This document shows, in pieces, positions 47,117 through 56,044 of a stretch of DNA of 64,000 nucleotides. Each line of letters begins with the position of its first letter. Position 1 is the first letter of the stretch. The notes under the pieces were generated by a model. That model saw only the letters and a program-made list of their open reading frames with translations, made no database searches and had not been told where the DNA came from. A program made the translations under genes and the position numbers. The DNA is from Streptomyces sp. NBC_01549 (lineage in GTDB: Bacteria > Actinomycetota > Actinomycetes > Streptomycetales > Streptomycetaceae): positions 1,612,001 to 1,676,000 of the forward strand of contig NZ_JAPEPW010000002.1 in assembly GCF_026339955.1 (NCBI RefSeq), given 5' to 3'.

Positions 47117-47989
47117 TCACATCCAGGCGGAGCGCCAGGTGGCGGTCAGCGTCGCGGTCGCGTTGTAGGTCGAGCTCTGGAACTGGTAGTTGACCGACGA
47201 GTTCGCCGGGATGGTGGGCCATCCGGAGGAGACGGTCATGAATCGGCGCCTGCTCACTCCGCCGTTGAGGAGGACGGTGTGGGCGTCGGTGTCGATGGTC
47301 AGGACGTCGCCGGATGCCAGGTCCAGCGAGTAGACGAGCTGCCGCACTGTGCCGTCCGGGTAGAGGGCGGACACGGTGGGCGCCACCACGGGGCCCGTGA
47401 TCGTCAGGACCGGTCGGGTGTCCATGGAGCCGGAGTTGACGGCGTTGATCTGTCCGGACACGGTCGTCGCCGACCAGGTGATTGGGAAGGTGATCGGGAA
47501 GGCCAGGCCGCCGGTCGTGGAGGGTAGCCCGGTCGTTCCGGTCTGCAGGGTGGTGCTGTAGCGGCGCGGATCCCCTGCCGTGACGAGCACGCTATAGGTC
47601 GCGATCCGGTCCGTTTCGTAGCCGAACAGCGGCTTCCCTGAGCGGCGCACCGTCGCCTGCTTCGAACCCGTCAGCTCGTACACCACCAACGTGGTGTCGG
47701 TCAGAGCAGCCGCAGATCGCAGCTGCTCCAGTGCGCCCTCAAGGGTGGTGCGGTCCGGCGCCGTGACCTTGCCGCCCAGCGTGATGGGCCGTGAACCCAG
47801 GTAGGCGGGGCTGGCCCACGACCCATGGTCGGCTTCCCGGTCGGTGTATTCGGAGCGAACCTCGGAGCCGTCCCAGCCCTGGAGATCCTGCAACGCCCAG
47901 GCGACCCCGTTGGAGTCGACCCGGCCGAGCGGGATGGCCCCGAGGTCCGCCCACACCCCGCCGAGGTCTTGCCCTGTAGTGAACGGCAC
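47117..47989 (-). CDS. Distal tail protein (Dit-like)
   Basis: 290 residues. GWDGSEVRSEYTDREADHGSWASPAYLGSRPITLGGKVTAPDRTTLEGALEQLRSA is the typical N-terminal ring domain of siphovirus Dit proteins, and DTRPVLTITGPVVAPTV ... SGDVLTIDTDAHTVLLNG the second half with the galectin-like fold. It connects the tail tube to the tip and follows the tape measure gene directly, as in most siphophages. Confidence 0.82.
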   Translation of the reverse strand: MPFTTGQDLGGVWADLGAIPLGRVDSNGVAWALQDLQGWDGSEVRSEYTDREADHGSWASPAYLGSRPITLGGKVTAPDRTTLEGALEQLRSAAALTDTTLVVYELTGSKQATVRRSGKPLFGYETDRIATYSVLVTAGDPRRYSTTLQTGTTGLPSTTGGLAFPITFPITWSATTVSGQINAVNSGSMDTRPVLTITGPVVAPTVSALYPDGTVRQLVYSLDLASGDVLTIDTDAHTVLLNGGVSRRRFMTVSSGWPTIPANSSVNYQFQSSTYNATATLTATWRSAWM

Positions 47990-48004
47990 CCCTCCCCCTC
48001 CCCG

Positions 48005-51000
48005 TCAGCCCACGAAGTTCATGTGGCGGGCGATGTCGGCGGCCTGCTCGGCGCTGGACTGCTTGGCGCCGTTCAGGGTGATGTTGGTAATGCGGTCGCC
48101 GCCCCCTCCGCCCCAAGGGGTGCCGTAGCCGCTGCTCGCGTACCGGCTGGCCGGGACCAGGTGGTAGCCGAGAGCCGCGGCAGAAGCCGCCAGAAGAGCA
48201 CGGCTGCGGGCGGTCGCGGTGAGCGGGATGAACGCCTCCGGCCCCGCCTCCCCGGCCAGAACCGGTGTGGCCCGGCTGAGGATCCCGCCGAGCGCCATGG
48301 CCTTTCCGCCTTGGGACACCCACTGTCGGACGAAGACGTCCTTGTTCGGTGCCGGTAGCGCGCCGATCGCCCCGGTCATCTTCGGCACGAGGGCCTTGAT
48401 GACGTCGGTGCCCAGACCTGCGGCGATGAGGTCGGCGTAGCCTCGCCCCGTGCCGCCCCGCAGCGTGGACAGCAGGATGAGGCTGTTGGTGAGGTCGTCG
48501 CCGGTGAGCGTGCCCTCAGCCTTGCCGACTGCCTGGTTGGCTTTCGCCGCCTGCGTTTTGCTGCCGACCGCCTGATGGGCGAGCACCTGAGCGTTGGAGT
48601 CGCCCTGCGCGGCGAGCGCGGACGCCAGATCCCCGAACCCTTGCGAGGCCAGCGTCTGGAGATCCTTGGCGAACTGCTGGTTCGTAGTCGTCGCGGCGCC
48701 GAGCTGCTTGGTGAAGTCGGCGAGCGTGGCCTTCGCGACGTCGCCGGTCTTCTGGAGCTTCTTGACGATGTCGTTGAACTGCTTGTTCGAGGCTCCGGCC
48801 AGCGAGTTGACGAGGGCGTAGCCGTCCTCGCCCATGCCTTCGAGCAGCGATTCGACTTCGGCGCCACCCCGCTTGGAGATCTTCGCGAGGTTGCCGCGCC
48901 ACTTGTCTGTCGCCGCGACGCTCTTGTTGAGCTGCGCCTCATAGGCCTTGAGGTCGAATCCGGTGGGTGCCTTGGCGCCCTTCTTCACCCCGAGGGCCGC
49001 ATCCGCCTTGTAGACGCCCTGACGGTCAGCGCTGACCGTCTTGTCGGCGGACTTCTTCGCAGACCGCGCCTTGTCGACCCGCGACTCGGCAGCCCGCAGC
49101 TGGGTTGCCGTGTGGTGACCATGACGCACCCGAGACAAGTTCTTCTCTGCATTGCCCAGGTCATCAGCCTTCTTCTTGGCCTCCTTCAGGGCGCTGTTTA
49201 GCTTGTCCCACGCGTCCTTCAGATCCTGCACGGCCTTGTCGTACCGGCTCTTCGGATCCGACGGGCCGCCAAGCACCGCCTGCCCGGTCGGCGTGTAGGT
49301 GAAGCCGGCGAGCCCTCCGCCAGCGAACCGCTTGGCGTTGAGCCGGTCGAACATGTGGGTGCCGTACTTGCGGACGGCGTCTGCCTTGATGACGTACTCG
49401 CCGTTGGAGACGAGCGCCGGGATGCTGTCCGAGGTGCCCGTGCCGGGGCCGACGACCCGGCCGCCGAACGGCATGTACTGGATGGCGCCGCCGTCTGCGT
49501 AGCCCCGGATGAGGCCGCCGCGCGCGTACTTGCCGCCCTCGTGCGCGACCGTGCCATGGTCCGTGTGTGTGGTGACGACGTTGATCGCGACAGTCTTACC
49601 GTGGAGGTTGTTGACGTAGCCCTGGATGGCGCTCGCAGCCGCAGCCGCGCTCCCGGTCGGAAGGGTCACCCGGATCTGATGGTTGGGGAGCGTCTGCACC
49701 TTGAAACCGAGGGTGCGCAGGGCGCTCTGGGCGGCCCCGGTCAGGGCGCTGACCGTGATCGACTTGCCCTTGGTCGCGCGGACCTTCGCCTGCACCCCGT
49801 TCAGTTCCGCGATCGCCGACGCCGTGAGGGCGTTGACGCCCACAGTCTTGCCGGGCAGCCTCTTCGCGATCAGCGCATCCAGGGCGGCAGCCGCTTTGCC
49901 AGTCGGGGCGGTGATCTCCATCTGCCGGCCGCCCGGCAGCGTCTTCACTTTGAAGCCGACGTCCTCGATGGCTTTCTTGGCATCGGCAGTTAGCGCCGAC
50001 ACCCGGATCGTGGAGCCCTTCGGCATGTGACCAGCGAGACCCTGCACGTACAGCAGCTGCTTCTGGGTGTCCGACAGGCCCGGCGTGGACATGGTGATGG
50101 CCAGCGACGACGGGATGAAACCCATCTGGTTGGCGAGGACTTTGGCCTGGTCCGCCGTGAGTCCGAACTTCTGGCCGGCCGTGACCGCGGCCTTCCACGA
50201 TGACTCCATGCGGGCCTCGGCCTGCTGCAAGGCCGGGACTACCCCTGTCTTGTTCGCCCGCGCGAAATCGTAGGTGGCCTGTGCCGCACTGGCCGTCTGC
50301 TCGTTGAGGCCCTGCAACTTGGTCCAGAGGCTCTGTCCGTTCTCCGACGTCGTGTTCAGACTGCCGTCGACCTGAAGGAGCGCCTTGCCGTAACCCTTCG
50401 CGTGATCGGTGCCGTCCTTATAGCTGTTGTTGAGGTCGAGCAGCGCCTGGTTCTGGTTGGCGACCGCCGCCTGTACGTCCAGCTCGCCGCCCGACAGCAG
50501 ATCCAAAGCCGTGTGCAGCGCACGCGCCTTCGTGTCTGCGTCGCTCGCCGAATCGCCGAGCGTCTTGATCGCACCCTGCAGTCGGCCCGTCGGGTCGGTG
50601 GCGTCCAGCGCGGCCGCTCCGGAGCCCTTCGTGGCAGCAGCGAGATCCTTCTGCCGCTTGCTGGCCGACTCAAACTCGCCAGAGAGCGATCCGAGGGCGT
50701 CAGCGGCGTTCTTGTAGATCTGCCCCTGCGGCGTGTACACCTTGCCGGCCGTGCGGCCCGCGGTGACGAACCGGGTGTTGTCCTCGGCGGCAGCAGACAG
50801 CCGCTTGCGCAGCGCGTCGATGCTCGTGCCCTGCCCGAGGTAGGCGTCGGTCAGCTCGGTGGTGCCGATGTGCGCCCGCTGCATGACGTCCAGCAGGGCC
50901 GTCTTGCCGTCCTTCAGCTTCGCGTCCGCGAGGGTCTGCACGGCGGCAGCGCGAACACTGCCGTCCGCCACACCGGCGGACTGCTGCAAAGCCTGGGTGA

Positions 51001-53281
51001 GGCCGGAGATCCGCTGCTGGTGGGCGGCCGCCGCGGCTGCTGCTTCCTGCTGCTTCTTGGCCAGCAGGTCAAGGCCGATCATGGCGGCGCCGATCGCAAC
51101 ACCCCACGGTCCACCGAGGAACCCGTACAGCCCGCGGGCAGCGCCCATCAGGCCACGGCCGGCACCCGTGCCGATCGCGGCCAGCGCGCCACCGGCCGCC
51201 GACCGGAAGCCGACCAGCCGCCCGCCGGCCTCCTGGATGCCAGTAGAGGCGGTACGGAAGCTGGTACCCATCGCGGCGATCGTCGGGGAGCGGGCCTCGA
51301 GTGCGGCGAGCCCGGAACCCCAGCGACCGAGAGACACCCCGGCCCGGCTGGCAAGGATCGTCTGCGTCTGCATGGCGCCGCGCACGCCATTGAACGACGC
51401 GACCGCCGACCGGCCGTAGCCGGCGACTGCGGCCTGCATGCCCTGGATCTGGCCGCGGAACGGCCGCATGGCGAGCATGGCGAGGACCGACAGCTGGATC
51501 GGGCCGGGAAGTCCGGCGAATGCGTGCGCGATGCCGCCTACCAGTGCGCCGAGCGGGCGCAGAACCCCGGTCATGCTGCCCATGAGGCTGACGCCGACCT
51601 GGAGGCGGCCCGTGAGCACGCCAAGGGCGCCCGCCCCCGAGGAGACGGACGAGAACATGTCGTGCAGGCCGCCCAGCAGCGGCTGAGCGGCTGCCCCTGC
51701 GTTGTCAAAAGCCTGGCCGAGGGAGTGTACGGAGGTGATGGCCAGCGGCACGGAGGCGACCGCCGCCGACGTGATCGCAGCCTTCAGCGGGGCGGCGAGG
51801 CTCGACGCGGCCCGGCCAATGCCGCTTGTCGCGGCGCGGAGTTTCGCCTCGACGGACGGCCCGTAGATGTCCCACAGGTCTCCGGCGATGCGGATGCCCG
51901 ACTTGATGTACGGGATGGCGTCCGAGACGCCCTTCGTCATCGACCGCGTGATTCCCTCCAAGCCCGGGGCGATACCCAGGTAGATCTGCAGGAACGCGGA
52001 AGAGATCTGCTTGCCGAGGCCGCGCATCGCGCCGCCCAGCCCCTTCGACTCGGCGGCCGCCAGCGCCGCGGCACCGCCCACGCGGCCGACCTGTACGCCG
52101 AACTGCTCGAAGGCCGTACCGCCCTGGTGCGCCAGGGCCACCATGCCCGCAAGGGCGGGCTTGCCGAACGCCATCGCCGCGGCGGCGGTGAACTGCTGGG
52201 TGGTGAGGTGCTCGCTGGCCGTGCCGAGTTTCTCGATGACGTACTGGAGGCCCTTGAACTTGCCGTTGTTGTCGAAGGCTTCGATGCCGAGTTCGTGCAG
52301 GCCCTTCGACGCGAGCTTCGTCGGCTTGGCCATGTTGACCAGGGCGGACCGCAGCGCAGTACCGGCGGTCTCACCGATGATGCCGGACTTGCCGAGCAGG
52401 CCGACGGCGGTGGCCGTGTCCTTGATGGAGACGCCCATGGTGTGGGCGATCGGACCCACGTATTTCATGGCGTAGTAGATGTCCATCAGCTCGCCCGAGG
52501 CGCTGTTGGACGTATTCGCGAGGACGTCCGCAACGTGCGTCGCCTCAGTGCTCTTGAGGGCGAACTGGTCCATGATGTCGCCCTCGATCTTCGCCGCGGT
52601 TGCGACGTCAGTTCGAGCAGCAGCCGACAGCTGGATCGTGCCCCGAGCAGCCCTGATCGCGTCCTGTGCAGACAGGCCCGCCTTCGACAGCTCCACCATC
52701 GCGTCCGCGGCCTCCGCCGCGTTCGCCGACGGCAGCTTCATGTCCGCGCCGAGGGCCTGCGCCTCCCGGCCGGCCGCCGCCATCTGCGCCCCCGAGGCGC
52801 GTGTGACCTCGAGGAACTTGTTCATCGCGTCGGTGTACTCGTTGCCCGAGTGGACGATGTCGTGCAGGCCGAAGATGATCGCCCCGCCCGCCAGTAGGGC
52901 GCCGAGGTGCTTCACCGGGCCGAGGACCGACTCGACGCCGGACCGGACCGAGCCCATGCCGGTGCGGGCCGCAGCCCCCATCCGTCCGAAAGCGGGCGAC
53001 GTCAGGGCGGCTTCGTTCCGCAGAGTGCGGGCACCACGACCTGCAGCCAGTGCGGCAGCCTCGCCCTCCCGAACTCCCGCCGCGCCGCCGCGCGCACCCG
53101 TGCCCATGGCCATGAGGCCGGTGCGGGCTACCGCTCCGTCCGCACCGAGCGCGCGGATCCCGCGCCCGGCGACAAGGGAGGCCTCGCCGAGGGCCAGCAG
53201 TTCGCCAGTGCCGGTGCGCACGATGGTGCCGAAGCCCGGCATCTCGGCAATGACGCGGACGCGCACGGTACGGTCGGCCAC
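48005..53281 (-). CDS. Tail tape measure protein
   Basis: 1758 residues. The N-terminal third has long helices and the TP901-type core (EYTDAMNKFLEVTRASGAQMAAAGREAQALGADMKLPSANAAEAADAMVELSKAGLSAQDAIRAARG ... GTALRSALVNMAKPTKLASKGLHELGI). Hydrophobic Ala/Gly-rich segments (LAMLAMRPFRGQIQGMQ, GGPWGVAIGAAMIGLDLLAKKQ) lie mid-protein. Residues about 1080-1230 contain repeated roughly 75-residue alpha/beta units (VSALTADAKKAIEDVGFKVKTLP...). With about 0.15 nm per residue the expected tail is about 260 nm. It is the longest gene of the window and fixes tail length. Confidence 0.92.
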   Translation of the reverse strand: MADRTVRVRVIAEMPGFGTIVRTGTGELLALGEASLVAGRGIRALGADGAVARTGLMAMGTGARGGAAGVREGEAAALAAGRGARTLRNEAALTSPAFGRMGAAARTGMGSVRSGVESVLGPVKHLGALLAGGAIIFGLHDIVHSGNEYTDAMNKFLEVTRASGAQMAAAGREAQALGADMKLPSANAAEAADAMVELSKAGLSAQDAIRAARGTIQLSAAARTDVATAAKIEGDIMDQFALKSTEATHVADVLANTSNSASGELMDIYYAMKYVGPIAHTMGVSIKDTATAVGLLGKSGIIGETAGTALRSALVNMAKPTKLASKGLHELGIEAFDNNGKFKGLQYVIEKLGTASEHLTTQQFTAAAAMAFGKPALAGMVALAHQGGTAFEQFGVQVGRVGGAAALAAAESKGLGGAMRGLGKQISSAFLQIYLGIAPGLEGITRSMTKGVSDAIPYIKSGIRIAGDLWDIYGPSVEAKLRAATSGIGRAASSLAAPLKAAITSAAVASVPLAITSVHSLGQAFDNAGAAAQPLLGGLHDMFSSVSSGAGALGVLTGRLQVGVSLMGSMTGVLRPLGALVGGIAHAFAGLPGPIQLSVLAMLAMRPFRGQIQGMQAAVAGYGRSAVASFNGVRGAMQTQTILASRAGVSLGRWGSGLAALEARSPTIAAMGTSFRTASTGIQEAGGRLVGFRSAAGGALAAIGTGAGRGLMGAARGLYGFLGGPWGVAIGAAMIGLDLLAKKQQEAAAAAAAHQQRISGLTQALQQSAGVADGSVRAAAVQTLADAKLKDGKTALLDVMQRAHIGTTELTDAYLGQGTSIDALRKRLSAAAEDNTRFVTAGRTAGKVYTPQGQIYKNAADALGSLSGEFESASKRQKDLAAATKGSGAAALDATDPTGRLQGAIKTLGDSASDADTKARALHTALDLLSGGELDVQAAVANQNQALLDLNNSYKDGTDHAKGYGKALLQVDGSLNTTSENGQSLWTKLQGLNEQTASAAQATYDFARANKTGVVPALQQAEARMESSWKAAVTAGQKFGLTADQAKVLANQMGFIPSSLAITMSTPGLSDTQKQLLYVQGLAGHMPKGSTIRVSALTADAKKAIEDVGFKVKTLPGGRQMEITAPTGKAAAALDALIAKRLPGKTVGVNALTASAIAELNGVQAKVRATKGKSITVSALTGAAQSALRTLGFKVQTLPNHQIRVTLPTGSAAAAASAIQGYVNNLHGKTVAINVVTTHTDHGTVAHEGGKYARGGLIRGYADGGAIQYMPFGGRVVGPGTGTSDSIPALVSNGEYVIKADAVRKYGTHMFDRLNAKRFAGGGLAGFTYTPTGQAVLGGPSDPKSRYDKAVQDLKDAWDKLNSALKEAKKKADDLGNAEKNLSRVRHGHHTATQLRAAESRVDKARSAKKSADKTVSADRQGVYKADAALGVKKGAKAPTGFDLKAYEAQLNKSVAATDKWRGNLAKISKRGGAEVESLLEGMGEDGYALVNSLAGASNKQFNDIVKKLQKTGDVAKATLADFTKQLGAATTTNQQFAKDLQTLASQGFGDLASALAAQGDSNAQVLAHQAVGSKTQAAKANQAVGKAEGTLTGDDLTNSLILLSTLRGGTGRGYADLIAAGLGTDVIKALVPKMTGAIGALPAPNKDVFVRQWVSQGGKAMALGGILSRATPVLAGEAGPEAFIPLTATARSRALLAASAAALGYHLVPASRYASSGYGTPWGGGGGDRITNITLNGAKQSSAEQAADIARHMNFVG

Positions 53282-53320
53282 GGCAGCCCCCGATCTTCAG
53301 TTGTTGCGCATAGGGGCAGG

Positions 53321-53923
53321 TCAGCTGGTGGCCATCCCGAAGGAGCGGAGGATGTCAGCCGCGGCCTGCGAGGGCGGGCCGAGCTCGCCGGTCTGGAACT
53401 GGATTTGGATGGCGGCGCCCCACAACTGGCTGAGCTGGCCGTCCGACAGGTCGTCCCAGAACGCCGCGAATTCCTCCGGCGTCTCGGGCTTCGGTTCGAT
53501 CAGCTGGGCCTCGACGAGCGCCGGAGCGAAGGCGTCCGCGTCGAACGCCGGTTCCTCGCTGCCGCCGCGGGCCGCCGCCGCCTCGATCTGCTCCTTCGTC
53601 GGCGGATGGTCCGCCCGGAGCTTCTGGTAGGCGCGGTGCGTGATGGCCTCGAGGGTGAACCGCACCCGCGACGCCTCGGCCTGCGCCTCGACCTCCTGGA
53701 GGTGCTTGGCGACGTCCCGGGCGGTCTCTGTGCCGTTGGCGTCGTCGTGACGTTGTGCGCGCTCGAGTAGCCGCTCAAGGTTGTCGATCTCGGCGGACGC
53801 TTCGGCGTCCAGCACCATGTCGACGATGTGCCGGGGGCGCTGGATCTTCGCGCGGATGTCGGCAAACGTCGTCGGGGGCTTCGCGGCCCGGCGTGCGGGC
53901 GGCTTCCTGCTCGTAGTGGTCAT
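53321..53923 (-). CDS. Tail assembly chaperone-like protein 2
   Basis: 200 residues, directly upstream of the tape measure. Helical and acidic: RPRHIVDMVLDAEASAEIDNLERLLERAQ ... RVRFTLEAITHRAYQKLRADHPPTKEQ ... DWDDLSDGQLSQLWGAA-type end. It is a paralogue of the protein at 54678-55154 (shared HRAYxxLxxxHPxxK, FxPAxVxA, EP...TP). Unlike that gene, its end has no slippery heptamer or overlapping extension frame. It probably binds the tape measure before tube polymerisation. Confidence 0.72.
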   Translation of the reverse strand: MTTTSRKPPARRAAKPPTTFADIRAKIQRPRHIVDMVLDAEASAEIDNLERLLERAQRHDDANGTETARDVAKHLQEVEAQAEASRVRFTLEAITHRAYQKLRADHPPTKEQIEAAAARGGSEEPAFDADAFAPALVEAQLIEPKPETPEEFAAFWDDLSDGQLSQLWGAAIQIQFQTGELGPPSQAAADILRSFGMATS

Positions 53924-53947
53924 GGGTTCCCTGTCCTTGACGTGCTG

Positions 53948-54325
53948 TTACATGGCCTGGCGGACGGCGATCTCAAGCCCGGCGACCAGGTCTTCGGCGT
54001 TCGCGTCCAGCGCGGGGCCGAGGTGTGGGAGGGGGGCGTTCTTGCTGGTGCCGTACTCGACGATGTTGCCGAGCGGCCCCTGCGCCCTGCCCTTGTCGGG
54101 GCCGATCTCGCCCTCGATGCCTTCGGCGGTGACCTTGACGTCGTAGGTGATCGAATACGGGTAGGCGGGCAAGTACTTGTGGCCCTTGATCCGGTTGCGG
54201 GCGTCGTCCCGGACCTTCTGCGAGGTGACCTTCACGGCCTTCGCCGCGTTCACCCGCAGCCGCTCAGCGAAAGTGCCCAGGTCGTCCACCACCACGGTGA
54301 GGCCGATCACGTCGATACCCGCCAT
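53948..54325 (-). CDS. HK97 gp10-like head-tail/tail protein
   Basis: 125 residues: IDVIGLTVVVDDLGTFAERLRVNAAKAVKVTSQKVRDDARNRIKGHKYLPAYPYSITYDVKVTAEGIEGEIGPDKGRAQGPLGNIVEYGTSKNAPLPHLGPALDA. The amphipathic start, the Y-P-x-S-I-xYDV middle and EYGT...PHLGPALD are typical of gp10-type proteins that join head and tail. It is placed between the two tail-assembly chaperone genes instead of among the connector genes, which is unusual. Confidence 0.78.
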   Translation of the reverse strand: MAGIDVIGLTVVVDDLGTFAERLRVNAAKAVKVTSQKVRDDARNRIKGHKYLPAYPYSITYDVKVTAEGIEGEIGPDKGRAQGPLGNIVEYGTSKNAPLPHLGPALDANAEDLVAGLEIAVRQAM

Positions 54326-54690
54326 TACGACTCCCTCCGGAACACGCTGACCTTCAGGCCCTCGGTCTTGCCGTTTTTCTCCTGGTGCGCCGCCACGCGC
54401 CGCGCCCCGGCCAGGCAGGCGTGGCATTTGGTGATCGACGCGTCGTAGGCGAACTCGGCCTCGGCCTGCGTGGTCTCGGACAGCGCATGCCCGCAGTCCC
54501 CGCACAGCCCCGATTCGGCCTCCATCAGCGCCATCGCCCACCAGCGGTCTTCCGGCAGCCACAGCGGCTCACCAGGGGCGGGCTGCGGCCTCCCGAGGAG
54601 GATGCTGCGCGGGATGCTCCACGCCCGTGCCGCCTCTACTTCCCGCCGGTACGGGAGCCGGTGATCCCGCAGGCGGGCTACGAGAAAGGG
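54325..54690 (-). CDS. Frameshift extension (T-like part) of tail assembly chaperone 1
   Basis: This frame has no start codon before TGG-TGG-GCG-ATG far inside the conserved part, yet its sequence (LVARLRDHRLPYRREVEAARAWSIPRSILLGRPQ ... AESGLCGDCGHALSETTQ ... ITKCHACLAGARRVAAHQEK) is clearly coding. It begins in register with the -1 frame at the CCCTTTC heptamer near the end of 54678-55154. It would therefore be made only as a G-T style fusion of about 277 residues. Two CxxC pairs suggest zinc binding. Its stop shares a base with the next start (TAATG). Confidence 0.75.
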   Translation of the reverse strand, partial: PFLVARLRDHRLPYRREVEAARAWSIPRSILLGRPQPAPGEPLWLPEDRWWAMALMEAESGLCGDCGHALSETTQAEAEFAYDASITKCHACLAGARRVAAHQEKNGKTEGLKVSVFRRES

Positions 54691-55154
54691 ATCGGCGACG
54701 GCTCCTCGTTCACCGCCAGGGCGGCAGCGAACAGCGTCCTGGCCGTCCCGTCGTTCACCACGTCCAGCAGCCTGTCGACCTGCGCCGGCGTCAGCGACGG
54801 CTCGACACAGCAGGCGGCGAGAACCGCGGGCAGGAACGTCCCCGCGTCGTAGGGCTCTTTCGAGTCCTTCGGTGCGGGGTGGGCGGCGAGCAGGTTGCTG
54901 TAGGCGCGGTGCCCGAGCGCTCGGAAGCGGAAGTCGACCGCTGTCTCCCGCACTCGCTCCCGGGCTGCGGCGATGCGCTCCTGGAGTTCGAACGCCGGGT
55001 TCGTCTCGGCGAGCGATGTCGGCTGCCACTCCCCCAGTTGGCCCAGCTCGGCCTCGAGGGCCTCCAGCTCGGCGCCCGCGCCGCCCGCGAGACACACCGG
55101 AATGGTGACCTCGCGAGGCGACGCCCCTGCCAGCAGCTCCGAGATGTCCGGCAT
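54678..55154 (-). CDS. Tail assembly chaperone 1 (lambda G-like)
   Basis: 158 residues: PDISELLAGASPREVTIPVCLAGGAGAELEALEAELGQL ... VDFRFRALGHRAYSNLLAAHPAPKDSKEPYDAGTFLPAVLAACCVEPSLTPAQVDRLLDVVNDGTARTLFAAALAVNEEPSPIPFS. It follows the major tail protein and ends four codons after a slippery heptamer, the position of lambda gpG. It is a paralogue of 53321-53923. It prevents early aggregation of the tape measure and works in a fixed ratio with its frameshifted form. Confidence 0.82.
   Translation of the reverse strand: MPDISELLAGASPREVTIPVCLAGGAGAELEALEAELGQLGEWQPTSLAETNPAFELQERIAAARERVRETAVDFRFRALGHRAYSNLLAAHPAPKDSKEPYDAGTFLPAVLAACCVEPSLTPAQVDRLLDVVNDGTARTLFAAALAVNEEPSPIPFS
54684..54690 (-). 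promoter_or_regulatory. -1 ribosomal frameshift heptamer C CCT TTC
   Basis: Minus strand ...CCG ATC CCT TTC TCG TAG: CCCTTTC fits X-XXY-YYZ exactly in the zero frame, two codons before the stop. A -1 slip gives CCC TTT CTC GTA and enters the open frame that continues to 54325. Stem-forming sequence (GCCCGCCTGCGGG) begins 7 nt downstream and could act as the stimulator. Confidence 0.75.
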
Positions 55155-55633
55155 CAGGCGACGACAGCCCTCGTTGCCGGGTCCGACGTGACCTTCAGCG
55201 GCGCCATGAACTTGGAGACCTCGTTGGCCGCCGGGGCGATGTTCTGCGCCTCGCCCGCCGCGACCGGGTACACCTCGACCTTGTCGCCGGTGGCGAACGC
55301 GGTCGCGTAGGCCACGCCGCGGCGCACGATGACGTAGCCCGTCGCCCCATACGTCAGCGTGGTGTACGGCTGGTCCTCGGTCGGGGTACTGCCGCGCTTG
55401 AACGTCAGCTCGACCGTGTAGGAGCGTCGGCCGGGCTGGTTGGTGGTGAACGTGCTGGCCAGCGACGACGTGTCGACGTCCGCCGTCGCCGGGTCGGCCT
55501 TGAGGCCGTCCGGGGTCAACCGGGTCGTCCAGTCGTTCGCGGCGGTCAGCTCCGCGACCGTCGGTGCGCTCAGGTTCGCGATGCTGGTCGCGAACGCGAC
55601 CTTCGTGTTGCCATCGCTGATCAGGTCAGACAT
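55154..55633 (-). CDS. Major tail tube protein
   Basis: 159 residues: MSDLISDGNTKVAFATSIANLSAPTVAELTAANDWTTRLTPDGLKADPATADVDTSSLASTFTTNQPGRRSYTVELTFKR ... YVIVRRGVAYATAFATGDKVEVYPVAAGEAQNIAPAANEVSKFMAPLKVT. This is the beta-sandwich tube fold seen in Streptomyces siphophages. GAGGAGG lies before the ATG, and a strong intrinsic terminator lies just upstream (55654-55676), so the gene probably has its own promoter or depends on antitermination. Its stop and the chaperone start overlap. Confidence 0.82.
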   Translation of the reverse strand: MSDLISDGNTKVAFATSIANLSAPTVAELTAANDWTTRLTPDGLKADPATADVDTSSLASTFTTNQPGRRSYTVELTFKRGSTPTEDQPYTTLTYGATGYVIVRRGVAYATAFATGDKVEVYPVAAGEAQNIAPAANEVSKFMAPLKVTSDPATRAVVA

Positions 55634-55653
55634 GAACCCTCCTCGGGGGCATG

Positions 55654-55676
55654 AAAAAAGCCCCGGTCAGCGGGGC
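55654..55676 (-). terminator. Intrinsic terminator before the tail tube gene
   Basis: Minus strand GCCCCG-CTGAC-CGGGGC-TTTTTT, a 6-bp stem with a six-T run, between the genes at 55702-56034 and 55154-55633. Read-through here would set the ratio of head to tail products. Confidence 0.8.
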
Positions 55677-55701
55677 GGGGCGAGACTGGGGGCGGGCAGG
55701 G

Positions 55702-56034
55702 TCAGATGCGCAGCGCGGCGACGGTCACCGACGTGACGGCGGAGTAGCCCACCGACGCCTGCTGGTTGATGTCCGCGTGCAGGCTGGAGTCGATCGGGCC
55801 GATGAACTTGTCGGTGGCGTTCGCGACGGTGACGGTCCGGTCGGGCACCGTCAGGCCCTTGTAGCTGTTGGCCTGCGTCGTGATGGTGACGGTCACGGGG
55901 GACGCGCCGCCGTTCTTCACGTGCAGGAAGATGTTGGACGCGCCGAGCGGGATCTTGTCGCCGCCGCCCGCGGCCGTCGAGTAGGTCGCGGCCAGACCAG
56001 CCGCCGTGATCGACTGAAGGCTCAGGACTGCCAT
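55702..56034 (-). CDS. Beta-rich phage structural protein (110 aa)
   Basis: 110 residues: AVLSLQSITAAGLAATYSTAAGGGDKIPLGASNIFLHVKNGGASPVTVTITTQANSYKGLTVPDRTVTVANATDKFIGPIDSSLHADINQQASVGYSAVTSVTVAALRI. An all-beta, Ig-like or head-decoration-like domain. GGAG lies 5-6 nt before ATG 56034. It sits between the tail terminator and tail tube genes. A decoration or minor tail role is likely but not determined. Confidence 0.7.
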   Translation of the reverse strand: MAVLSLQSITAAGLAATYSTAAGGGDKIPLGASNIFLHVKNGGASPVTVTITTQANSYKGLTVPDRTVTVANATDKFIGPIDSSLHADINQQASVGYSAVTSVTVAALRI

Positions 56035-56044
56035 GGGGTTCTCC

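Noticed and set aside
49219..52897. Long plus-strand open frames opposite the tape measure gene
   Set aside because: They are high-GC antisense shadows with biased Arg/Gly/Ala composition and no ribosome sites or conserved motifs.
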